This document shows positions 56,817-64,000 of a stretch of DNA of 64,000 nt, piece after piece; position 1 is the first letter of the stretch; each line of letters opens with the position of its first letter. Position numbers and translations under genes: made by a program. Under the pieces are notes generated by a model. The model did no database searches and was not told where the DNA came from. It saw only the letters and a list, made by a program, of their open reading frames with translations. Source of the DNA: Burkholderia sp. Nafp2/4-1b. Lineage in GTDB: Bacteria > Pseudomonadota > Gammaproteobacteria > Burkholderiales > Burkholderiaceae. The DNA lies in contig NZ_ML058605.1 of the NCBI RefSeq assembly GCF_003635165.1, positions 62,001-126,000 on the forward strand, given 5' to 3'.

Positions 56817-58475
56817 TCAATCCTGCGCGTAGATATCGGAGTTCTTCGTCTCCTTGACGAACAGCAGACCGATCACGAAGGTTGCCAGCGCGATCACGAT
56901 CGGATACCAGAGCCCCGAATAGATGTTGCCCTTCGCCGCGACGATCGCGAACGCGGTCGCCGGCAGGAAGCCGCCGAACCAGCCGTTGCCGATGTGATAC
57001 GGCAGCGACATCGACGTATAGCGGATCCGCGTCGGGAACATCTCGACCAGCATCGCGGCGATCGGGCCGTACACCATCGTCACGTAGATCACGAGGATCG
57101 TCAGGATCACGATCGTCATCGGCCAGTTGAGCTGCGCCGGGTCGGCCTTGGCGGGATAGCCTGCCGCCTTCAGCGTCGACGCGAGCGTCTTGTCGAACGC
57201 CGCGCCCCGCACCTTCGCATCGGCCGCCTTGCCGTCATAGGCCGGGATCACCGCGTCGCCCACCTTGATCTCGGCGTTCGAGCCGGCCGGTGCCGCGACG
57301 TTCTCGTAGTTCAGGCCGGCCTTGGCCAGCGCGCTCTTCACGATGTCGCACGAGCTCGTGAACTTCGACGTGCCCACCGGGTTGAACTGGAACGAGCAGG
57401 TGGCCGGATCGGCGATGACCGAGATCGGGGCCTTCTGCGTCGCGAGTTCGAGCTGCGGGTTCGCGTAGTGCGTGAGCGCCTTGAACAGCGGGAAGTAGGT
57501 GAGCGCCGCGATCAGGCAGCCGGCGAGAATGATCGGCTTGCGGCCGATGCGGTCCGACAGCGAGCCGAAGAACAGGAAGAACGGCGTGCCGATCAGCAGC
57601 GCGATCGCGATCAGGATGTTCGCGCTGGCACCGTCGACCTTCAGCGTCTGCGTGAGGAAGAACAGCGCGTAGAACTGGCCCGTGTACCACACGACGGCCT
57701 GGCCGGCGGTCAGGCCGACGAGCGCGAGGATCACGATCTTCAGGTTCTTCCACTGGCCGAACGCTTCGGTCAGCGGCGCCTTCGACGTCTTGCCTTCCGC
57801 CTTGATGCGCAGGAACACCGGCGATTCGTTCAGCTGCAGCCGGATCCACACCGACACCGCGAGCAGCAGGATCGACGCGACGAACGGCACGCGCCAGCCC
57901 CAGCTGCCGAACGCTTCCTCGCCGATGAACGTGCGCACGCCGAGGATCACCAGCAGCGACAGGAACAGCCCGAGCGTCGCGGTCGTCTGGATCCACGCGG
58001 TGTAGAAGCCGCGCCGGTTCGCCGGCGCATGCTCGGCGACGTAGGTTGCCGCGCCGCCGTACTCGCCGCCGAGCGCGAGGCCCTGCAGCAGCCGCATCGC
58101 GATGAAGATCACCGGCGCGGCGATGCCGATCGACGCGTAGCCGGGCAGGAAGCCGACCACGAAGGTCGAGAGGCCCATGATCACGATCGTGATGAGGAAG
58201 GTGTGCTTGCGGCCGACGAGGTCGCCGAGCCGGCCGAACACGATCGCGCCGAACGGACGCACGGCGAACCCGGCCGCGAAGCCGAGCAGCGTGAAGATGA
58301 ACGCGGCGGTCGGATTGACCCCGGAGAAGAAGCTCTTGCTGATGTAGGCCGCGAGTGAGCCGGCCAGGTAAAAGTCGTACCACTCGAACACGGTGCCGAG
58401 CGACGACGCGAAGATCACCTTCTTTTCTTCGCCCGTCATCGGCGAGTGCGAAATTTGCCCGCCTAACGTTGCCAT
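56817..58475 (-). CDS. MHS-family (metabolite:H+ symporter) MFS transporter
   Basis: 552 residues from MATLGGQISHSPMTGEEK. Twelve predicted helices. Signatures GTVFEWYDFYLAGSLA, GRLGDLVGRKHTFL and RLLQGLALGGEYGG are those of the ProP/shikimate-type MHS family. A soluble loop of about 115 residues (334-448) with two Cys (CSFQF and SSCDIV) interrupts helices 9-10 or so. Substrate unknown; dicarboxylate, betaine or aromatic acid are typical. Confidence 0.87.
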   Translation of the reverse strand: MATLGGQISHSPMTGEEKKVIFASSLGTVFEWYDFYLAGSLAAYISKSFFSGVNPTAAFIFTLLGFAAGFAVRPFGAIVFGRLGDLVGRKHTFLITIVIMGLSTFVVGFLPGYASIGIAAPVIFIAMRLLQGLALGGEYGGAATYVAEHAPANRRGFYTAWIQTTATLGLFLSLLVILGVRTFIGEEAFGSWGWRVPFVASILLLAVSVWIRLQLNESPVFLRIKAEGKTSKAPLTEAFGQWKNLKIVILALVGLTAGQAVVWYTGQFYALFFLTQTLKVDGASANILIAIALLIGTPFFLFFGSLSDRIGRKPIILAGCLIAALTYFPLFKALTHYANPQLELATQKAPISVIADPATCSFQFNPVGTSKFTSSCDIVKSALAKAGLNYENVAAPAGSNAEIKVGDAVIPAYDGKAADAKVRGAAFDKTLASTLKAAGYPAKADPAQLNWPMTIVILTILVIYVTMVYGPIAAMLVEMFPTRIRYTSMSLPYHIGNGWFGGFLPATAFAIVAAKGNIYSGLWYPIVIALATFVIGLLFVKETKNSDIYAQD

Positions 58476-58688
58476 GAATCGTCTCCAAGTCCCTTGATAT
58501 AGATATGCGGCCGCCGTGGGTGGGTGGGCGGGCCTGTCGTCGATTATTGGCACGGAAACTTACGGTGCACTGACTCGCGCACACAAAACGACTGCGCGTT
58601 AACCCGCGAAGAATCGGCTGCTTCGCGCGCCGATCGTGTCGCAAACGGCCGATAAAACGCCGCTTTCGACGCGATCGCGGTGCGCGTG
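58476..58688. other. Gap between sensor kinase and MHS transporter
   Basis: 213 bases; the upstream sensor kinase also runs on the minus strand. No terminator or gene seen. Confidence 0.35.
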
Positions 58689-60242
58689 TCAGGCCGGATC
58701 CGGGGTGGTTTCCGACAGCGGCAGGCTGATGCGCACGAGCGTGCCGGCGAGGCGCGGCGTGTGCTGATAGACGTGATCGTCGAGCGTCAGCGTGCCGCCG
58801 TGCTGCGCGGCGATCTCGCGCACGATCGCGAGCCCGAGGCCGCTGCCGTCGCCCTCGCGGCCGAGGATCCGGTAGAAGCGCTCGACCACGCGCTCGCGTT
58901 CGGCGGCCGGGATGCCGGGTCCGGTGTCCTCGACTTCCAGATGCACGCGCCGCGCCGCGGGCTCGGCCCGTACGCGCACGGTGATGCGGCCGCCTTCGGG
59001 CGTGTAGCGGATCGCGTTGTCGACCAGGTTGCCGAGCATCTCGCGCAGCATCACCGGATTGCCGTCGACGTCGAGCGGCGCGTCGTCTTCCGGGCCTTCG
59101 TAGCCGAGGTCCATCCGCTTCGCGAGCGCGGCCTGCACCCAGTCGCGCACCGTGCGGCGCGCGAGCGAACCGATCTCGACCGGCTCGAACGTCAACCCGC
59201 TCGCGCGGTTCTCGGCGCGCGCGAGCGCGAGCAGTTGCGTGACGAGCCGCGCGGCCTGCTCGGAGCTCGTCGCGATCTGCTCGAGCGAGCGCTGCACGTC
59301 GGGCGGCACCGGGTGGCGCAGCGCGAATTCGGCCTGCGTGCGCAGCCCGGCAAGCGGCGTCTTCATCTGGTGCGCGGCGTCGGCGATGAAGCGCTTCTGC
59401 AGCGCCATGTTCTGTTCGAGGCGCCCGAGCAGGTCGTTGAACGACGTGACGAGCGGCTCGATCTCGGGCGGCGCGCGCTGGGCCTCGACGGGCGACAGGT
59501 CGTCGGGCCGCCGCGCGCGGATGTGCGCCTGCAGCGCGTTGAGTGGCGCGAGCCCGCGCGACAGCCCGAACCACACGAGCAGGATCGCGAGCGGCAGGAT
59601 CACGAACTGCGGCAGGATCACGCCCTTGATGATGTCGTTCGCGAGCGCGTTGCGCTTGTCGAGCGTCTCGCCGACCTGCACGAGCACGGGCTGCGCGCCG
59701 CTCGACTGCGGCAGCTCGACGGTTGTGTACGCAACGCGCACGTCGTTGCCGCGCAACAGGTCGTCGCGGAACACGACGACGCCCGGCGGCGGGCGATCCT
59801 CGTCGCGCGGCAGCGGCATGTCGGCCTCGCCGGCAACCAGCTCGCCGCGCGTGCCGAGCACCTGGAAATAAACACTGTCGACGTTGTCCGCGCGCAGGAA
59901 GTCGCGCGTCTGCTGCGGCAGCGTCAGCTCGGCGACGCCGTTGACCGGATGGATCTGCCGCGCGAGCACGTATGCGTTGGTCTCGAGCGCGCGGTCGAAC
60001 GGGCCGTTCGCGATCGTCTTCGCGACGAGATAGGTGACGGCGATGCTCATCGGCCACAGCAGCAGCAGCGGCGCGAGCATCCAGTCGAGGATTTCGCCGA
60101 ACAGCGAGCGCGGGCGCGCGGCTTCGGGCGTATCGGTTTCGTCGGGCGGCGCGAACGGGTTCTCGTAGCGCGCGTCGCGCGCGGCGTCGGCGGCGGACGG
60201 CTGCTCGCCGGTCGGATGGCGGGAATGGGCCGGCGTGGCCAT
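58689..60242 (-). CDS. Two-component sensor histidine kinase (TctE/QseC type)
   Basis: 517 residues from MATPAHSRHPTGEQPS. One helix near 55-75 and another near 210 frame a periplasmic sensor domain of the 2CSK_N/TctE kind; HAMP region follows, then the His kinase: AAHQMKTPLAG with H291 phosphoacceptor, NLVDNAIRYTPEGG (N box), DTGPGIP and GSGLGLAIV. The partner response regulator ends 18 bases upstream. The ligand is unknown, but TctE-type kinases often regulate tricarboxylate uptake. Confidence 0.88.
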   Translation of the reverse strand: MATPAHSRHPTGEQPSAADAARDARYENPFAPPDETDTPEAARPRSLFGEILDWMLAPLLLLWPMSIAVTYLVAKTIANGPFDRALETNAYVLARQIHPVNGVAELTLPQQTRDFLRADNVDSVYFQVLGTRGELVAGEADMPLPRDEDRPPPGVVVFRDDLLRGNDVRVAYTTVELPQSSGAQPVLVQVGETLDKRNALANDIIKGVILPQFVILPLAILLVWFGLSRGLAPLNALQAHIRARRPDDLSPVEAQRAPPEIEPLVTSFNDLLGRLEQNMALQKRFIADAAHQMKTPLAGLRTQAEFALRHPVPPDVQRSLEQIATSSEQAARLVTQLLALARAENRASGLTFEPVEIGSLARRTVRDWVQAALAKRMDLGYEGPEDDAPLDVDGNPVMLREMLGNLVDNAIRYTPEGGRITVRVRAEPAARRVHLEVEDTGPGIPAAERERVVERFYRILGREGDGSGLGLAIVREIAAQHGGTLTLDDHVYQHTPRLAGTLVRISLPLSETTPDPA

Positions 60243-60259
60243 CGCGGCGACGACCGGGC

Positions 60260-60994
60260 TCAGCGCAGCGGCGTGCTGGCCGCCGTGGGCGGGGGCGCGG
60301 CCGGGTCGGCGGGTTCGGCCGGCGCCGCTGCGACTTTCTCGAGGCAGTAGCCGAGGCCGCGCACGGTCGAAATCCGCACGCCGCTCGGCTCGATCTTCTT
60401 GCGCAGCCGGTGCACGTACACTTCGATCGCGTTGTTGCTGACTTCCTCGCCCCATTCGCACAAATGGTCGACGAGCTGCTCCTTCGACACGAGCCGGCCG
60501 ATGCGCTGCAGCAGCACTTCGAGCAGCCCGAGCTCGCGCGCGGACAGATCGAGTACGCGCTCGTTCGCATACGCGATGCGCCCGACCTGGTCGAACGCGA
60601 GCGAGCCGTGGCGCACGACGGTCGGGCCGCCGCCCGCGCCGCGCCGGGTCAGCGCACGCACGCGCGCCTCGAGCTCGTTGAGCGCGAACGGCTTGGCCAT
60701 GTAGTCGTCCGCGCCGAGGTCGAGCCCCTTCACGCGCTCGTCGACGCTGTCGGCGGCGGTCAGGATCAGCACGGGGAGATTGGAATTGCGCGCGCGCAGG
60801 CGCTTCAGCACGTCGAGCCCGGACATCTTCGGGAGCCCGAGATCGAGGATCAGCAGGTCGAAAGTCTGCATCGACAGCGCGGTATCGGCTTCGACGCCGC
60901 TCTTCACGTGGTCGACGGCATAGCCCGATTGGCGGAGTGACCGAGTGAGGCCGTCCGCGAGTATGCTGTCGTCTTCGGCGATGAGAATTCGCAT
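60260..60994 (-). CDS. OmpR-family response regulator
   Basis: 244 residues from MRILIAEDDS. Receiver domain with phospho-acceptor D51 and Lys101; winged-helix OmpR domain from about 125 (RELGLLEVLLQRIGRLVSKEQL, YVHRLRKKIEPSGVRISTVRGLGY). Pro/Ala tail at the C terminus. First gene of the RR-kinase operon, divergent from recA. Confidence 0.92.
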   Translation of the reverse strand: MRILIAEDDSILADGLTRSLRQSGYAVDHVKSGVEADTALSMQTFDLLILDLGLPKMSGLDVLKRLRARNSNLPVLILTAADSVDERVKGLDLGADDYMAKPFALNELEARVRALTRRGAGGGPTVVRHGSLAFDQVGRIAYANERVLDLSARELGLLEVLLQRIGRLVSKEQLVDHLCEWGEEVSNNAIEVYVHRLRKKIEPSGVRISTVRGLGYCLEKVAAAPAEPADPAAPPPTAASTPLR

Positions 60995-61090
60995 GTTGCT
61001 GACCGATGGCCGGCGGGGCGTGCGCGCCGGCGCGGCTGTCTCCGAAGTTATCCGTGTACAACGCAGCCTGCATTGCGGGCTTGCATAAAA

Positions 61091-61110
61091 CACTGTTTTT
61101 TTATACAGTG
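61091..61110. promoter_or_regulatory. LexA (SOS) box upstream of recA
   Basis: CTGTTTTTTTATACAG at 61093-61108 fits CTGT-N8-ACAG perfectly, and the palindrome extends to CACTGT...ACAGTG. It lies 75 bases before the recA ATG. A TTGCAT at 61081 and TATACA at 61102 may be the -35 and -10, with 15-base spacing. Confidence 0.93.
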
Positions 61111-61184
61111 TCTGCATTCGTGGGCAGCGCTTGAAAGCGGGCGCGCCTCTGACAGACGCTGCTCATCATAGCAAAGGACGATTC

Positions 61185-62254
<1,070 letters not shown>

Positions 62255-62255
<1 letters not shown>

Positions 62256-63130
62256 TGGTCGGGCGCCGAGGTCAGGCTGGCGAACCGGAACCGAGCGACG
62301 TGCCCGACACGGCCGGTCGCTCCGGTCGGCGAGCCGAATCCTCGGGTGCCGACCGGCGGCGCGCGGGCAGTCAGTCCGCGCACCGCACCGCGACGAGGGC
62401 ATCCGACGATGCCCTCGTTTCGTTTGAGATTACCGCGCCGGACGATCCGTTCGACGACGACGAATCGTTCGACGCGCACGACCGGCCGCGCCGTCGCGTG
62501 TTCGGTGTCAGCTTCCCCGGCGAGCGCGCGGCCGATGCCGCGGCGCCGGTCAAGGAAGATGTCTATACGCGCAGCAGCCAGCATCCGCGCCGCACGCGCG
62601 GTCCGTCCGCCGGTCCTGCCGGCGCGGCTTCCGGCGACGGTGACGCGCCCGGCTCTCGCGAGCGCAAATCATCGAAGCCGCCCCGTTCGTTGAAGGGCCG
62701 CGCGCTCGGCTATCTGTCCCGCCGCGAGCACAGCCGCGCGGAACTCGCGCGCAAGCTCGCGCCGTACGTCGGCGAGGACGAATCCGTCGAGCCGGTGCTC
62801 GATGCGCTGGAACAGGAGGGCTGGCTGTCCGACGCACGCTTTGCCGAGAGCCTCGTGCATCGCCGCGCGTCGCGCGTCGGCGTCGCGCGCATCGTCGGCG
62901 AACTGAAGCGCCATGCGGTGGGCGACAGTCTCGTCGAGGAAGTGAATGCGCAATTGCGCGAGACCGAGTGGGCACGCGCGCAGGCCGTCTGGCGCAAGAA
63001 ATTCGGTGCACTGCCGCAAACGCCCGCCGAGCGTGCGAAGCAGGCACGCTTCCTGGCTGCGCGCGGCTTCTCGAGCGCGACCATCGTGAAGCTGCTGAAG
63101 GTCGGCGACGATTTCCCGATCGACGATTGA
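62255..63130 (+). CDS. recX: RecX with long N-terminal extension
   Basis: 291 residues from an ATG at 62255 whose A is the last base of the recA TGA; a GTG at 62252 is also possible. The RecX core is about 144-291 (SLKGRALGYLSRREHSRAELARKL, EQEGWLSDARFAES). The preceding ~143 residues are charged and low-complexity with an acidic patch (DDPFDDDESFDA), absent from the ~150-residue E. coli protein. RecX caps or disassembles RecA filaments. Confidence 0.88.
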
Positions 63131-63274
63131 CCGATCCGGTCGCGCGCGGCGCGTGATTTTGCTGCAACGCAACCGTTTCCGGACAGGCGGGAATACCCGC
63201 CGTCGGGGCCGAATGCCTCGAATACCCAATATGCTAAAATCCGTGGGTTTTCCTCTTCGGCCTCAACCTCCAGC

Positions 63275-63883
63275 ATGCCGCTATCCGAGCCCGTGCCCCG
63301 TCAGTTGCGACATCGACGCGCAATCCGAGCGGAAGCCTACGAGCGCGGCGACGGCTTGTGGGACATCGAAGCCTGCCTGACCGACCACAAGCCGCGCGAC
63401 GTCGCGCTTGCGTCGGGCATCCGGCCGCAGGGCCTGCCGATCCACGAACTCTGGCTGCGCGTGACTATCGATCGTGACCTCAATGTCGTCGACGCCGAAG
63501 CGTCTTCGGAATGGGTTCCCTATCCCGGTCACTGTGAATCCGCCCCTCCTGCTTATCGGGCCCTCATCGGGCTCAATCTCTTCCGCAATTTCCGCCGCAA
63601 CGCGAACCGGCTGCTCGCCGGCGTCGCAGGCTGCTCCCATCTCACCGAACTGTGCGCCGTGCTGCCGACCGCAGCGATCCAGGCGTTCGCCGGTGACGTA
63701 TGGAACGTGCGCGAGGAGGGCGGCGAAGGGCCGGACCATGACGGCGTGCAGGCCGAACCGCCGTTCCAGCTCGGCCGCTGCCGGGCGTTGCGGTTCGACG
63801 GCGAGGTCGTGCGGCAGTACTACCCGCGGTGGTATGGCCCGCTCCGGCCGGATCTGCCCGGTGAAGGCAGCACGAAGGAATGA
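63275..63883 (+). CDS. DUF2889 domain protein
   Basis: 202 residues from MPLSEPVPRQLRHRRAIRAEAYERGDG. RYERGDGLWDIEA-type N terminus, HELWLRVTIDRDLNVVDAEA, and SHLTELCAVLPTAAIQ are what I recall of DUF2889, a family of unknown function. It lies 69 bases before sucC. A TATGCTAAAAT at 63230-63240 upstream could be a -10. Confidence 0.82.
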   Translation: MPLSEPVPRQLRHRRAIRAEAYERGDGLWDIEACLTDHKPRDVALASGIRPQGLPIHELWLRVTIDRDLNVVDAEASSEWVPYPGHCESAPPAYRALIGLNLFRNFRRNANRLLAGVAGCSHLTELCAVLPTAAIQAFAGDVWNVREEGGEGPDHDGVQAEPPFQLGRCRALRFDGEVVRQYYPRWYGPLRPDLPGEGSTKE

Positions 63884-63951
63884 ACGGAAATCATTCGAAG
63901 AAGCGTCTTAAGCGACATTTCATCCAACTCTCAGACTGAAGGGAATCACGC

Positions 63952-64000
63952 ATGAAGATTCACGAGTACCAGGGTAAGGAAATCCTGCGGAAATTCGGAG
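63952..64000 (+). CDS. sucC: Succinyl-CoA synthetase beta subunit, N-terminal fragment
   Basis: Sixteen residues, MKIHEYQGKEILRKFG, are the SucC N terminus; the gene runs past the window end. GAAGGGA lies 8 bases upstream. It would catalyse the ADP-forming step of the TCA cycle with SucD. Confidence 0.92.
   Translation, partial: MKIHEYQGKEILRKFG

Noticed and set aside
57235-60570. 1111-codon antisense frame across the MHS transporter and kinase
   Set aside because: Crosses two supported genes; composition typical of shadow frames.
63186-63201. GGCGGG-AATA-CCCGCC hairpin after recX
   Set aside because: No T-run follows on either strand; not called as terminator.

Overview
The window is a high-GC, gene-dense stretch of a betaproteobacterial chromosome. 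Gene content and order (lptD-surA-pdxA-rsmA; glyQ-glyS-gmhB-plsC; miaB-phoH-ybeY-corC-lnt; glpR/glpD/glpK/glpF; recA-recX-sucC) and protein character point to Burkholderia, most likely the Burkholderia cepacia complex, main chromosome. This assignment rests on recall of gene order and protein similarity, not on a search. I see no insertion sequence, prophage, integrase, CRISPR array or rRNA operon. One tRNA gene is present.

Layout. 1-4.8 kb: end of a nitrate-reductase-associated-type protein, a YciA thioesterase, an Atm1-type ABC exporter, and the amgK-murU peptidoglycan recycling pair. 5.0-10.8 kb: outer-membrane biogenesis and housekeeping block lptD-surA-pdxA-rsmA, closed by a strong terminator. 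10.8-18.2 kb: EamA transporter, gloA, then the minus-strand run glyQ-glyS-gmhB-plsC-YgjP-type peptidase. 18.5-27.6 kb: a TPR/glycosyltransferase-like protein, a minisatellite, then on the minus strand miaB-phoH, ybeY, chaC, a small lipoprotein gene, corC and lnt. 28.1-31 kb: a cupin-type XRE regulator, an FMN riboswitch controlling ribB, and a HAD phosphatase. 31-37 kb: glycerol regulon (glpF, glpK, glpD, glpR) with candidate operators. 37-42 kb: a gamma-glutamyltransferase-like enzyme, a ferritin-like protein, a small protein of uncertain family and an RhlE-type helicase. 42-45.6 kb: two multiheme c-type cytochromes and CopD. 45.7-48 kb: dgoD with a divergent FadR-type regulator that appears to start on ATT, and a DUF1272 protein. 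48-56.5 kb: accessory region with a large bifunctional PBP, two LysR regulators, an orphan PAAR protein beside an AT-rich patch, a cupin, and a divergent isonitrile-hydratase-like / GlxA-type AraC pair. 56.6-61 kb: elongator tRNA-Met with its own promoter, an MHS-family transporter and a two-component system. 61-64 kb: recA with a perfect LexA box, recX, a DUF2889 protein and the start of sucC.

Functionally the window is mostly core envelope, translation and carbon-metabolism genes. I did not find a clearly new multi-gene system. The best leads are small: a CsoR/CstR-type palindrome before an uncharacterised small protein; an ATT start for the dgo regulator; altered NPA motifs in GlpF; long N-terminal extensions on YbeY and RecX; an intergenic minisatellite; and an orphan triheme/diheme cytochrome pair next to CopD.
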